Positions 1 through 8,512 of a DNA stretch of 64,000 nucleotides are shown here, piece by piece. Below the pieces are notes generated by a model that worked only from the letters and a program-made list of their open reading frames with translations, was not told the DNA's origin and did not search any database. Within the stretch, counting starts at the first letter, position 1; every line of letters begins with the position of its first letter. The translations under genes were made by a program, and so were the position numbers. The stretch is from Luteipulveratus mongoliensis (GTDB lineage: Bacteria; Actinomycetota; Actinomycetes; Actinomycetales; Dermatophilaceae): positions 3,534,001 to 3,598,000 of the forward strand of contig NZ_CP011112.1 of the NCBI RefSeq assembly GCF_001190945.1, in the 5' to 3' direction.

Positions 1-1
1 G

Positions 2-859
2 TCGGCGTTGATGAAGGCCAACGGCATCAGCGATCCCAACCACATCGCGGTCGGTCGAGTCCTGCGCATCCCGGTCAAGCCGGGCATGGATGGCGGCGTC
101 CCGACGCAACCGGTGAGTCGCTCGCGTCCGGCGCCCGAGCAGGCGAAGCCCACGCGGGCCACACCGAAGCAGGCGGCCCCCGTGCGTACGCACCGCATCC
201 GCCCCGGACAGACCCTCACCCAGCTCGGGGTCTTGTACGGCTGTGGTTGGCGTGCCATCGCCAACGCGAACGGCATCAGCAACCCCGACCAGGTCGCTGC
301 AGGAACCGTGCTGAGGCTTCCGGCGAACGCCAGGTACAACCCTGCCAAAGCCTCGCGCGGCTCCTCCCGTAAGGCCACCAAGGACAACACCTTCGCGGGC
401 CGCACGTACTCCGACAAGGTCGTCGCGGCTGCCCGTGCGAACCGAGAGGCGCTGCGCCACGCCGACGTGCCGTCCCGCAGCCAGACCCGCGACCTCATCG
501 TCAAGACCGCTCGTCGTTACGGCGTCAGCCCCAAGCTGGCGCTCGCCATCGGCTGGCAGGAGTCCGGCTGGAACCAGCGCGCCGTCTCCGTGGCCAACGC
601 GGTCGGCGTCATGCAGGTGATGCCTGGCACCGGTCAGTGGTGCAGTGACATCGCTGGGCGCAAGCTCAACCTGCTGAACACCCGCGACAACGTCACGGCC
701 GGCGTGGTGCTGCTGCGTTGGCTGACCACTCACGCGAGCAGCACCGACCAGGCGATCGCCGGCTACTACCAAGGTCTGGGCGGCGTTCGCGAGAAGGGCA
801 TGTACCCCGACACGAAGATCTATGTGCGCAGCGTGAAGGCGCACATGGCCCGGTTCTAG
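2..859 (+). CDS. LysM-containing lytic transglycosylase, 5' end cut off by window edge
   Basis: Predicted secreted peptidoglycan-cleaving enzyme. The reading frame is open from base 2, so the true start lies upstream. The first visible residues are the tail of one LysM repeat (NGISDP...GRVLRIP), followed by a Pro/Ala/Lys-rich linker, a second complete LysM at about residues 61-107 (THRIRPGQTL...GTVLRLPA) and a C-terminal SLT/lysozyme-like domain from about residue 160. The catalytic Glu is likely in WQES (about residue 185), and the GVMQVMP motif typical of family 1 lytic transglycosylases follows. LysM binds glycan strands and the SLT domain cleaves the MurNAc-GlcNAc bond. The signal peptide, if any, is outside the window. 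It sits directly before a PASTA kinase, another cell-wall-sensing protein. Confidence 0.88.
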   Translation, partial: SALMKANGISDPNHIAVGRVLRIPVKPGMDGGVPTQPVSRSRPAPEQAKPTRATPKQAAPVRTHRIRPGQTLTQLGVLYGCGWRAIANANGISNPDQVAAGTVLRLPANARYNPAKASRGSSRKATKDNTFAGRTYSDKVVAAARANREALRHADVPSRSQTRDLIVKTARRYGVSPKLALAIGWQESGWNQRAVSVANAVGVMQVMPGTGQWCSDIAGRKLNLLNTRDNVTAGVVLLRWLTTHASSTDQAIAGYYQGLGGVREKGMYPDTKIYVRSVKAHMARF

Positions 860-865
860 GCAGCG

Positions 866-928
866 CCGGCCCGTACGCCGCTCGCGACTGTCTCGAACTG
901 GTCGCGCCTGAGTGAGCGGACGGGCCGG
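866..928 (+). terminator. Long hairpin after the transglycosylase gene
   Basis: Nine-base arms 866-874 and 920-928 pair perfectly, with inner arms 878-883/914-919 and 884-888/901-905 continuing the stem. It lies between the transglycosylase stop and the kinase promoter, so it probably ends the upstream transcript. No clear T-run follows. Confidence 0.5.
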
Positions 929-934
929 TGTTCG

Positions 935-940
935 TACACT
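935..940 (+). promoter_or_regulatory. Leaderless -10 box for the PASTA kinase
   Basis: TACACT ends six bases before GTG 947, which places transcription start at or next to the start codon. The spacing matches many other genes in this window. Confidence 0.55.
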
Positions 941-946
941 CGGGTC

Positions 947-2956
947 GTGTCCAAGGTCGCTTCTACCTCCCTCGTCGGTCGCGTGATCGACGGGCGATAC
1001 CGCGTTCAGTCCCACCTCGCTGATGGGGGTATGGGCACCGTCTTCATCGCCATGGACGAGCGGCTCGACCGCGAGGTCGCCCTCAAGGTCATGCGCCCGG
1101 ACCTCGCGCGGGACGACGCGTTCGTCGCGCGCTTCCGCCGTGAGGCCCGATCGGCGGCTCGGCTGTCCCACCCGCACGTGGTCAGCGTCTTCGACCAGGG
1201 CCAGGACGACTCGTACGTCTTCCTCGCGATGGAGCTCGTGCGCGGCCGGACGCTGCGCGACGTCATCCGCGCCGAGGCACCCCTGACCACGCGCGCCGCG
1301 CTGGACATCTTCGAGGCGATCCTCCAGGCGCTGGCAGCCGCTCACCAGGCCGGCCTGATCCACCGCGACGTCAAGCCCGAGAACGTTCTCATCAGCGAGG
1401 ACGGCCGCATCAAGGTCGCCGACTTCGGTCTGGCGCGCGCCGTCACGACGGACACGCTCACCACCAACAGTGATGTGCTCCTGGGCACAGCCGCCTACCT
1501 CGCGCCTGAGCAGGTCGAGCACGGTGCTGTCGATCAGCGCAGCGACGTCTACTCGGCCGGGCTGCTGCTGTTCGAGATGCTGACCGGCGAGAAGGCCTAT
1601 CCCGGCGACAGCCCGATCCACGTGGCCTACCAGCACGTCCACGGGGCCGTCCCCATGCCGTCGGACGCGGTGCCAGGCATCGCGCCCGAGCTGGACGCCC
1701 TGATCGCTCTCGGGTCGGCGAAGGCTCCCGAGGACCGACCGGCCGACGCGGGCGCGATGCTCGTCGAGGTGCGTCGGGCGCGCGGCGCGCTCGGGCAGGA
1801 CCAGCTGGACGGTCGTCCCCAGCCCGGTGCGAATGGCAGCGCCGCAACCGGCAGCTCCACGATGGCGCTGAGCGGCGACTCCACCAGCCAGCTCCGCCGG
1901 CCCCCGCCTCCCCAGCAGCACCGAGCAGGGCAGGTCGGCCCAGGTGGGCCGACCGGTGGACCGCCTGGTGGTCAGCCGCCCGGAGGCCCACTGCAAGGGC
2001 CCGCGAAGCCCCCGCACTCCGGTCCGCCGGCAGGCGCACGGCGCGCTGTCGCCACCGCACCCGACGAACGGCGTACAGGCTGGTGGATCGCGGCGGCCGT
2101 CGCGGTGCTGCTGGCGGTCTGCGGCGGAGGCGCCGCCTGGTGGTTCACCGCCGGACCTGGCGGCACGGTGACCGTGCCCAACGTGGCCGGTCAGGGCCGA
2201 GGTGTGGCGGTGCGCACCATCGACGACGCAGGACTGTCGGTGCAGGTGCGCGAGGTCTTCAACGAGAGCGTCGGTCGCAACACGGTCGTCCGTACGATCC
2301 CGGGCGGCGGAGCCGACCAGCGCAAGTCCGACGCGGTCGTCGTCGAGGTGTCCAAGGGACCCGAGCGGTTCATCGTGCCGCAGGTCGTCAACGTCGACCA
2401 GCAGGCGGCGCAGACCAGGATCACGCAGGCGCATCTCAAGGTGGCCGGCGTGACCGAGGCGTTCGACGAGACCGTCCCGGCCGGGCGCGTCGTCAGCGCC
2501 GACCCGACCGTCGGCAGCCAGCTCAAGAAGGACGCCGCGGTGCGTCTGGTGGTCAGCAAGGGCCGTCAGCCGATCACCGTGCCGGTGGTGACGGGCAAGC
2601 CCCAGGCTGAGGCCGAGTCCGCCGTGACCGGCGCCGGCCTCAAGGTCACGCTCGCGCCGCAGGCGTTCGACGACACGATCCCGGCCGGCTCGGTGATCAG
2701 CCAGACGCCGGCCAACGGCACGCTCTTCAAGGGTCAAGAGGTCACGCTGGTGATCTCCAAGGGACCGGAGATGGTGACCGTGCCGCGCGTCATCGACATG
2801 AACGCCAAAGACGCTCGGCGCACCCTCGAGGACGCCGGTCTGAAGGTGAAGGTCTCGCGAGTCTTCGGCGGCATCTTCGACACCGTGCGCGATCAGGATC
2901 CGCAGCCGGGCACGAGCACTCCGAAGGGCACCGAGGTCAAGATCTCCGTGGTCTGA
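947..2956 (+). CDS. Transmembrane Ser/Thr protein kinase with four PASTA domains
   Basis: Eukaryotic-type (Hanks) kinase expected to sense muropeptides or lipid II outside the cell and phosphorylate proteins inside. The kinase domain (about residues 12-275) is intact: glycine loop LADGGMGTV, catalytic Lys in VALKVM (K47), HRDVKPEN (about 139-146), DFG (about 159) and LAPEQ. A Pro/Gly-rich juxtamembrane linker follows, then one TM helix (about 378-402, WWIAAAVAVLLAV) and four extracellular PASTA repeats, each opening with a TVPxV-type motif (about 405 to the C-terminus). GTG 947 is chosen because a leaderless -10 box precedes it. Position next to aroG parallels M. tuberculosis pknL (Rv2176), but PknL as I recall lacks PASTA domains, so no symbol is given. 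Confidence 0.93.
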   Translation: MSKVASTSLVGRVIDGRYRVQSHLADGGMGTVFIAMDERLDREVALKVMRPDLARDDAFVARFRREARSAARLSHPHVVSVFDQGQDDSYVFLAMELVRGRTLRDVIRAEAPLTTRAALDIFEAILQALAAAHQAGLIHRDVKPENVLISEDGRIKVADFGLARAVTTDTLTTNSDVLLGTAAYLAPEQVEHGAVDQRSDVYSAGLLLFEMLTGEKAYPGDSPIHVAYQHVHGAVPMPSDAVPGIAPELDALIALGSAKAPEDRPADAGAMLVEVRRARGALGQDQLDGRPQPGANGSAATGSSTMALSGDSTSQLRRPPPPQQHRAGQVGPGGPTGGPPGGQPPGGPLQGPAKPPHSGPPAGARRAVATAPDERRTGWWIAAAVAVLLAVCGGGAAWWFTAGPGGTVTVPNVAGQGRGVAVRTIDDAGLSVQVREVFNESVGRNTVVRTIPGGGADQRKSDAVVVEVSKGPERFIVPQVVNVDQQAAQTRITQAHLKVAGVTEAFDETVPAGRVVSADPTVGSQLKKDAAVRLVVSKGRQPITVPVVTGKPQAEAESAVTGAGLKVTLAPQAFDDTIPAGSVISQTPANGTLFKGQEVTLVISKGPEMVTVPRVIDMNAKDARRTLEDAGLKVKVSRVFGGIFDTVRDQDPQPGTSTPKGTEVKISVV

Positions 2957-2990
2957 CCGAGCCGGAAGCTGACGAAGCCGAGCGGTCGCG

Positions 2991-3072
2991 GTTTGCGATC
3001 GCAAGGTGACTCGCTACCTCGCAGATGACTCCCCTCGACGCGAGGCATCTGCGAGTTGGGGAGTCACTTTGC
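2991..3072. repeat. Dispersed palindromic repeat, copy 1
   Basis: An 82-nt element in the gap after the kinase. It starts with GTTTGCGATCGCAA and ends CTTTGC. It folds into a nested hairpin: 3006-3012 with 3061-3067, 3018-3027 with 3046-3055, and 3033-3037 with 3041-3045. The reverse complement of 62717-62798 aligns without gaps, about 66 of 82 identical by hand count. One stem pair (A-T here, C-G in the other copy) has changed on both sides. Confidence 0.75.
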
Positions 3073-3133
3073 AGCAGCGAACGCGCGTCACACAGTGCGG
3101 CAGTGAGTGAATGAGACCCGCGCGCTGCGACGC

Positions 3134-3170
3134 CGAACGGCCCGGTTCCCTTGCGGGACCGGGCCGTTCG
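3134..3170 (-). terminator. Terminator hairpin for aroG
   Basis: Arms 3134-3146 and 3158-3170 pair perfectly over 13 bases (CGAACGGCCCGGT), extended by CCC/GGG around a short loop. It begins just beyond the aroG stop codon on the minus strand. Confidence 0.75.
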
Positions 3171-3181
3171 CGTGTGCTGTG

Positions 3182-4552
3182 TCAGGCCAGGCGCTGACTG
3201 AGCATCTCGGCCACGAGGAACGACAGCTCCAGGCTCTGCTGGTGGTTGAGCCGCGGGTCGCACGCGGTCTCGTAGCGCTTCTCGAGGTCGGCGTCCAGGA
3301 TCTTCTCCGACCCTCCGAGGCACTCGGTCACGTCGTTGCCCGTGAGCTCGACATGGATGCCGCCGGGGATCGTCCCCAGCGACTGGTGCACCTCGAAGAA
3401 GCCGCGCACCTCCTCGACCACGTCATCGAACTCGCGGGTCTTGTAACCCGTCGAGGACTCGAACGTGTTGCCGTGCATCGGGTCGCTCACCCAGACGACC
3501 TTGGCACCGCTCGCGGTGACCTTCTCGACCACCGGTGGCAGGGCGTCGCGGACCGTCTGCGCGCCCATGCGTGTGATGAACGTCAGGCGCCCCGGCTCGC
3601 GGTCGGGGTCGACCTTGTCGATGATGCGCAGCACCTCGTCGGGGTCGACGTTCGGGCCGAGCTTGACGCCCACCGGGTTGTGGATGCGCGAGACGTAGTC
3701 CAGGTGTGCGCCGTCGAGCTGACGCGTGCGCTCGCCGACCCACACGAAGTGGCCCGACGTGGCGTACGGGTTGCCCGTGCGCGAGTCGATCCTGGTCAGC
3801 GGCTGCTCGTAGTCCAGCAGCAAAGCCTCGTGGCTCGCGAAGAACTCGACCGTCCGCATCGCGTCGAAGTCAGCGCCACAGGCGTCCATGAAGCGCATCG
3901 CACGGTCGATGTCACGAGCAGTCGTCTCGTAGCGCGCGTAAGCGGAGTTGGCGATGAAGCCACGGTTCCACTCGTGCACGTGCCGCAGGTCGGCGAAGCC
4001 ACCGGTGGTGAACGCGCGCACGAGGTTCAGCGTCGCCGAGGACGTGTGGTACGCCCGTGCCAGGCGGTCCGGGTCGGGGCGCCGAGCCTCGGGCGAGAAC
4101 GCGAAGTCGTTGACCATGTCGCCGCGGTACGCCGGCAGGGTCACGTCTCCCCGCGTCTCGGTGTCCTTGCTGCGGGGCTTGGCGTACTGACCCGCGATCC
4201 GGCCCATCTTGATGACCGGGGTACTGGCGCCGTAGGTGAGGACGGCCGCCATCTGCAGGATCGTCTTGACCCGGTCGCGGATGTTGTCGGCCGTTGCCGA
4301 GTCGAACATCTCGGCGCAGTCGCCGCCCTGCAGGAGGAACGCCTCACCACGCGCCGCGTCGGCCAGTCGGCTGCGCAGCACGTCGCACTCCCCCGCGAAC
4401 ACCAACGGCGGATACGACGCCAGCGTCTCGCGGACACGCTCCAAGGAGCCGTCCTGCGGCCAGCTCGGACGCTGGGCGGTCGGCAGGTCCGGCCACTGCA
4501 GGCCGGGCGTGCTGGAGGGAACGACAGGGGCGGTCGGGGCCGTGGTGCTCAC
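3182..4552 (-). CDS. aroG: Class II 3-deoxy-D-arabino-heptulosonate-7-phosphate synthase
   Basis: Condenses phosphoenolpyruvate and erythrose 4-phosphate, the first step of the shikimate pathway. The 456-residue length fits the plant/actinobacterial class II family (about 460). Metal and substrate motifs are visible: GGDCAEMF near the N-terminal third (metal Cys), WVSDPMHGNT (metal His), HVELTGNDVTEC (Glu) and CDPRLNHQQSLEL at the C-terminus (Asp). The open frame continues upstream to 5041, but the extension is antisense to the next gene. GTG 4552 gives the family-typical beginning (LQWPDLPTAQRPSW) and has a leaderless -10 box six bases upstream. Divergent from the DUF1028 gene. Confidence 0.95.
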   Translation of the reverse strand: MSTTAPTAPVVPSSTPGLQWPDLPTAQRPSWPQDGSLERVRETLASYPPLVFAGECDVLRSRLADAARGEAFLLQGGDCAEMFDSATADNIRDRVKTILQMAAVLTYGASTPVIKMGRIAGQYAKPRSKDTETRGDVTLPAYRGDMVNDFAFSPEARRPDPDRLARAYHTSSATLNLVRAFTTGGFADLRHVHEWNRGFIANSAYARYETTARDIDRAMRFMDACGADFDAMRTVEFFASHEALLLDYEQPLTRIDSRTGNPYATSGHFVWVGERTRQLDGAHLDYVSRIHNPVGVKLGPNVDPDEVLRIIDKVDPDREPGRLTFITRMGAQTVRDALPPVVEKVTASGAKVVWVSDPMHGNTFESSTGYKTREFDDVVEEVRGFFEVHQSLGTIPGGIHVELTGNDVTECLGGSEKILDADLEKRYETACDPRLNHQQSLELSFLVAEMLSQRLA

Positions 4553-4558
4553 CGCCCC

Positions 4559-4564
4559 AGGGTA
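4559..4564 (-). promoter_or_regulatory. Leaderless -10 box for aroG
   Basis: Minus-strand TACCCT lies six bases before GTG 4552. It supports that start over the longer frame. Confidence 0.55.
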
Positions 4565-4618
4565 GTTGCCTCGCGCGCGAGTGTCCGTGCTGCCCAGGTC
4601 GCGGACTCGTCGCGCAGT

Positions 4619-4624
4619 TAGGTT
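4619..4624 (+). promoter_or_regulatory. Leaderless -10 box for the DUF1028 gene
   Basis: TAGGTT lies six bases before ATG 4631. With the aroG box it makes a compact divergent leaderless promoter pair. Confidence 0.55.
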
Positions 4625-4630
4625 GGCGGG

Positions 4631-5464
4631 ATGACCTTCTCGATCGTCGCTCGCAGCGGCGCCGCCCATGGTGTGGCAGTCGCCAGCAAGTTCCTCGCAG
4701 TGGGGTCGGTCGTGCCCGCAGTCGACGCCCGTGGGGCGGTCGCAACACAAGCCTGGGCGCGGACGGCGTACAAGCAAGAGCTCCTCGAGCTCTTGGCCAA
4801 GGGCGTCGAGACGTCCACGGCTCTCGACCAGGCCACCAGTGCGGACGAGGGCCGCGAGGCCCGCCAGGTCGGCGTCGTCGGCCCGAGTGGTCCGGCCACG
4901 TTCACCGGGGCCGACGCGACCCCATGGTGCGGCGGGCGGACCGGTGAGGACGGAGCGGACGCGTACGCCATCCAGGGCAACATCCTGGTCGGCGAGGAGG
5001 TCGTCCTCGAGATGGAGCAGCAGTGGCTGCGCGGGGCGCACCTGCCGTTCGCGGACCGGCTGGCCCAGGTGCTGCTCGCCGGAGATCGTGCCGGCGGCGA
5101 CCGTCGCGGTCGGCAGTCAGCGGCTCTGCTGGCCTACTCGCCCGGCACGGGTTACGACGACAGCGGTGTGCTGGCGGACCTGCGGGTCGACGACCACGAC
5201 GACCCGGTGCCGGAGCTGATCCGGCTGCTGGACCTGCAGGACCTCTACCTCGGCCGCCCCACCACGGTGCTCCGCCTGCAGGGCAACCTGGCCGAGGAAG
5301 TGGCCGCGAGGCTGCAGGCGACCGGCCGGCGTACCGAGGACGTCAGCGCTGCTTTGGCCGACTGGGCAGGCGTCGAGAACCTCGAGATGCGCCTGACCGA
5401 CGACGGGATCGATGCGCGGGTGCTGCAGGTCCTGCGCGAACGGACCGGCGAGCTGCCGACCTAG
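4631..5464 (+). CDS. DUF1028 family protein, possible Ntn-hydrolase
   Basis: A 277-residue protein starting MTFSIVARS, the family hallmark. DUF1028 proteins are annotated as putative Ntn-hydrolase-fold enzymes, and removal of Met1 would leave a Thr at the N-terminus, the usual nucleophile position in that fold; this is inference and the substrate is unknown. Conserved stretches seen are GAVATQAW, YAIQGNILVG and AYSPGTGYDD. The C-terminal region (after about residue 200) resembles a peptidoglycan-binding-like extension found in part of the family. It is divergent from aroG and convergent with plsC, whose stop codon it overlaps (shared CTAG at 5461-5464). Confidence 0.75.
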   Translation: MTFSIVARSGAAHGVAVASKFLAVGSVVPAVDARGAVATQAWARTAYKQELLELLAKGVETSTALDQATSADEGREARQVGVVGPSGPATFTGADATPWCGGRTGEDGADAYAIQGNILVGEEVVLEMEQQWLRGAHLPFADRLAQVLLAGDRAGGDRRGRQSAALLAYSPGTGYDDSGVLADLRVDDHDDPVPELIRLLDLQDLYLGRPTTVLRLQGNLAEEVAARLQATGRRTEDVSAALADWAGVENLEMRLTDDGIDARVLQVLRERTGELPT

Positions 5465-6363
5465 GCCGTCGCGCGGGTGCTGCCCCCGGTCGGGCTGCTG
5501 TCGCCCTGCTCCTGCTCGGTGGTCTCGACCGGTGCCTCGGCGCCATCGAGATCCGACTCGTCCGCCGGCTCGACCTCGCCGTCGGCGTTGGTACGACGCT
5601 GCTGCACCTGCTCGATGCGCGCGACTGCGCCCTCCTGGATCTGGTGGGCAATCGCTGCGGCGCCGCCGCCGATCTCCTTGGCCTTGGCCGTGACTCGGTC
5701 CTTGACGGACGACGCATAGACGTCGACGTATTCCTGGCCGGAGAGCAGCATCAGCTCGTACATGATCTCGTCGGTGATCGAGCGAAGCACGAACCGGTCG
5801 TCGTGCATGCCCTGGTAACGCGAGAAGTCCATCGGCCGGCCGATCCGGACGCCGATGCGCATGATGCGCGGGATGACCTTGCCGGTGGGCTGTGCCTTGT
5901 CCGTGTCGATCATCGCGACCGGCAGCACCGGGACGCGAGCCTCGAGGGCCATCCGGGCGACGCCGGTCTTGCCCTTGTAGAGGCGACCATCGGGAGAACG
6001 CGTGCCCTCGGGGTAGATGCCGAACAGCTCACCCTTGCCCAGGACCTTCAGGCCTGCCTGAATGGCACCCTCGCTGGCGCTGCCGCCGGCCCGGTCGATC
6101 GGGATCTGTCCGGCGCCGCGGAAGAACGCTGCCGTCAGTCGCCCTTTGATCCCCGTGCCCGTGAAGTACTCGATCTTCGCGGGAAAAGTGATGCGCCGCT
6201 CCAGCACGAGGGGTAGGAAGAAGGAGTCCGAGAAGGACAGGTGGTTGCTCGCGAGAATCGCCGCACCCTCCTCGGGCACGTGCTTGTCGCCCTCGACCCA
6301 CGGTCGGAACAGCAGATTGAGAAGAGGACCGAGCACGATCTTCTTCAACACCCAGTAGAACAC
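5461..6363 (-). CDS. plsC: 1-acyl-sn-glycerol-3-phosphate acyltransferase (PlsC family)
   Basis: Membrane-associated acyltransferase that acylates lysophosphatidic acid in phospholipid synthesis. The HX4D catalytic motif is NHLSFSD (about residue 40) and the glycerolipid-binding motif is EGTRSPDG (about residue 126). The C-terminal 50 residues are acidic and Ser/Thr/Glu-rich, outside the catalytic fold. GTG 6363 (VFYWVLKKIVLGPL) is chosen because GGGAGG lies four to five bases upstream and the protein then begins with the usual short hydrophobic helix; the frame remains open to 6438. A minus-strand TAGAGT at 6392-6397 could be its -10. Corresponds in order to Rv2182c. Confidence 0.9.
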   Translation of the reverse strand: MFYWVLKKIVLGPLLNLLFRPWVEGDKHVPEEGAAILASNHLSFSDSFFLPLVLERRITFPAKIEYFTGTGIKGRLTAAFFRGAGQIPIDRAGGSASEGAIQAGLKVLGKGELFGIYPEGTRSPDGRLYKGKTGVARMALEARVPVLPVAMIDTDKAQPTGKVIPRIMRIGVRIGRPMDFSRYQGMHDDRFVLRSITDEIMYELMLLSGQEYVDVYASSVKDRVTAKAKEIGGGAAAIAHQIQEGAVARIEQVQQRRTNADGEVEPADESDLDGAEAPVETTEQEQGDSSPTGGSTRATA

Positions 6364-6440
6364 TGTGCCTCCCGTCTGATGAACGGCCTGAACTCTACGG
6401 CACCCTCGCGCACCGATGGCGTCGATGGAAGGATGCACCC

Positions 6441-7184
6441 ATGCAGATCCTCCCCGGTGCCGAGCCGCTGTCCCACGACGGCTCGCAGGTAGGTGTCCTG
6501 GTCTGTCACGGATTCACCGGGACCACCCAGAGCATGCGTCCGATCGCCGAGCGCTGCGTCGCCGAGGGATGGACCGTACGCATGCCTCGGCTGCCCGGTC
6601 ACGGCACGACCTGGCAGGACCTCAACAAGACGGTCTGGACCGACTGGTACGCCGAGGTCGAGGCGGCCTACGCCGAGCTGCAGGAGCGGTGCACGCACGT
6701 GGCCGTCGTCGGCCTGTCGCTGGGCGGCAGCCTCGTGACCCTCCTCGCGGAGGAGCACGATGACGTTGCCGGCCTCGTCCTGATCAACCCGGCCTATGAG
6801 CCCAAGGACCCGCGGCTGAAGGCGCTGCCGATCGTCAAGCGCTTGGTGCCCTCACTTGCGGCCATCGGCAACGACATCAAGAAGCCCGGCGTCACCGAGC
6901 TGGCCTACGACCGCACACCTCTCAAGGCGCTCCACTCGGCGGTGGCGATGTGGCGGCAGGTCACCCGAGACCTGCCCCAGATCACCCAGCCGATCCTGCT
7001 GATGCACTCGCCGGAGGATCACGTGGTGGAGCCGAGCAACTCCGAGCTCCTCCTGTCGCGGGTCTCCAGCGCTGATGTCACGGAGATCCTCCTCGAGGAC
7101 TCCTTCCACGTGGCCACGCTCGACAACGACGCCGAACGCATCCTCGATGAGACCGTCGACTTCGTCCGCAAGGTGTGTGCCTGA
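6441..7184 (+). CDS. Alpha/beta hydrolase, Est30-type carboxylesterase or monoacylglycerol lipase
   Basis: A 247-residue cytoplasmic esterase, the same size as the Est30 carboxylesterase family. The core opens with LVCHGFTGTT (oxyanion strand), the nucleophile elbow is GLSLGG (Ser about residue 94), the acid is in HSPEDHVV and the catalytic His in DSFHVATLDND near the C-terminus, so the triad is complete. It likely hydrolyses short or medium acyl esters; the natural substrate is not visible. It is divergent from plsC and its TGA overlaps the ATG of the next gene by one base, so the two are co-transcribed and probably translationally coupled. Confidence 0.85.
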   Translation: MQILPGAEPLSHDGSQVGVLVCHGFTGTTQSMRPIAERCVAEGWTVRMPRLPGHGTTWQDLNKTVWTDWYAEVEAAYAELQERCTHVAVVGLSLGGSLVTLLAEEHDDVAGLVLINPAYEPKDPRLKALPIVKRLVPSLAAIGNDIKKPGVTELAYDRTPLKALHSAVAMWRQVTRDLPQITQPILLMHSPEDHVVEPSNSELLLSRVSSADVTEILLEDSFHVATLDNDAERILDETVDFVRKVCA

Positions 7185-7687
7185 TGTCCACGGACCCACG
7201 CGACAACGAGCGCACTGATTTCGACGCGAGGTTCGCTGAGATCATCGCGCAGTTCGACGAGGACCCACTGGACTCATCGGACCTGGCCGACCAGCCGGAC
7301 GAGGTGGACGACGAGCCCGATCGGCCGTCGGCCGAGGTTCTGCCTCCTGAGCCCACGGCGTCGATGGACCCTCTTGCCTCGCTGCCGGTCCAGTGGCGGA
7401 TGCCGTCGACCGATGAGCCTCCGGCCCTCATGGAGGACGACGGCACCTACGAACCCCCGCCGCCGATGCCGCTGCCGACCGGCGACCTGCACTTCTGGGG
7501 CATCCTCGCCGCCATGATCGGCGGCCCGTTGTGGCTGCTCTACCTGTTCATGTTCGACCGCTACGCCCGGCCCATGTGGTGGGTGCTCGCCTGCGCGGTG
7601 AGTGCCCTCGGCGTCGTCCTGCTCATCCTGCGCCAGCCGGTCAACCGCGACGATCAGGATGAGGACGACGACGGCGCAGTGCTCTGA
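7184..7687 (+). CDS. Small membrane protein with acidic N-terminal half
   Basis: Not assigned to a named family. The 167-residue product has an acidic, disordered-looking N-terminal 95 residues (many Asp, Glu and Pro) and two TM helices at about 103-123 (FWGILAAMIGGPLWLLYLF) and 131-151, ending in a short acidic tail. ATG 7184 overlaps the esterase stop codon (TGATG), which fixes the start better than the in-frame GTG 7175. Similar two-TM proteins are common next to this esterase in actinobacteria, by recollection. It may be a membrane partner of the esterase, but no function can be read from sequence. Confidence 0.75.
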   Translation: MSTDPRDNERTDFDARFAEIIAQFDEDPLDSSDLADQPDEVDDEPDRPSAEVLPPEPTASMDPLASLPVQWRMPSTDEPPALMEDDGTYEPPPPMPLPTGDLHFWGILAAMIGGPLWLLYLFMFDRYARPMWWVLACAVSALGVVLLILRQPVNRDDQDEDDDGAVL

Positions 7688-7771
7688 GTCTTCTGAACCT
7701 GCTGGGCTCATCTCCTCCTCCGGCCGAGGTCGCAGGCTCCCCCGGTCCGGCATCGTCGACGAGCCGAGTGC

Positions 7772-8512
7772 TTACACCTTGAGCGGTGTGAGATCCAGAT
7801 CGAGGTAGAGCGGGCGGTGGTCGGTCGCCGCAACCAGATCAGCCTCGTCCAGCTCCAGGCTCGGTCGCACGGGCTTGAGCGTGGGCGAGGCGAAGATCGC
7901 GTCGATGCGCTTGACCGGCTTGCTGCTCGGGAACGTCAGCACATCCCCGTTCGCATCCTCCAGCTCGCGTGACAGCTCGGCCCACGCCTTGCCGTCGTGG
8001 GTCTCGTTGATGTCCCCGGCCACTACCAGCGGGACGTCGTCGCCCAGCTCGGCGGCCCGGCGCAGCAGTGCCGCGTGGGCCGGTCGCTCTGCCGACCGCA
8101 GGCTGAGGTGCACGCTCACCGCGGTCAACGGCCGATGGCCCGGCAGCTGCAGCTGGGCGAAGGCGTAGCCGCGCGGCTCGTCCGGCCGGCGTACGGGAAG
8201 GAGCCGATGACCGCTGGAGAGCACGTCCACCCGCAGCGCCGTGAACAGCGTCGTGCTCATCCGGCCCCGATGACCGCCCGCCCAGTAGAGCCCGCAGCTG
8301 GCCGCGAAGTCGGCGATCCGGTGACCCGAAAGCGGGTGTCGCGGGACCTCCTGCAGGCACAGCACGTCCGGATTGAGAGCTCGGACCACGCGCCGCAGCG
8401 CATCGGTGTCGTCCTTGAAGGCGCGCACGTTGTAGGACACCACCCGAAGCATGCTCGTGCCTGTGCCCGCTCCGAGAGCGTCCGGGACGTTGTCGCTGGC
8501 GTTCGCGTTCAT
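7772..8512 (-). CDS. Endonuclease/exonuclease/phosphatase (EEP) family protein
   Basis: A 246-residue metal-dependent phosphoesterase of the DNase I-like fold. Motifs: SYNVRAFKDD near the start (metal Asn), LCLQEVPRH (metal Glu), VSVHLS (His), AGDINETHDG (Asp/Asn pair) and ATDHRPLYLDLD at the C-terminus (catalytic Asp-His). Substrates in the family range from DNA to sugar phosphates and phospholipids; none is indicated here. The start codon overlaps the stop of the upstream glucokinase gene by four bases (ATGA), so it is the last gene of the six-gene SRPBCC-ArsA-ROK operon. An internal Met (about residue 21, MLRVVSYNV) is an alternative start. Confidence 0.82.
   Translation of the reverse strand: MNANASDNVPDALGAGTGTSMLRVVSYNVRAFKDDTDALRRVVRALNPDVLCLQEVPRHPLSGHRIADFAASCGLYWAGGHRGRMSTTLFTALRVDVLSSGHRLLPVRRPDEPRGYAFAQLQLPGHRPLTAVSVHLSLRSAERPAHAALLRRAAELGDDVPLVVAGDINETHDGKAWAELSRELEDANGDVLTFPSSKPVKRIDAIFASPTLKPVRPSLELDEADLVAATDHRPLYLDLDLTPLKV

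Noticed and set aside
3107-4621. 504-residue open frame on the plus strand over aroG
   Set aside because: It is entirely antisense to aroG, whose conserved motifs and codon pattern are clear; long antisense frames are expected at this GC content.
5461-5464. CTAG shared by the stop codons of the DUF1028 gene and plsC
   Set aside because: A convergent four-base overlap of this kind is common and needs no special explanation.
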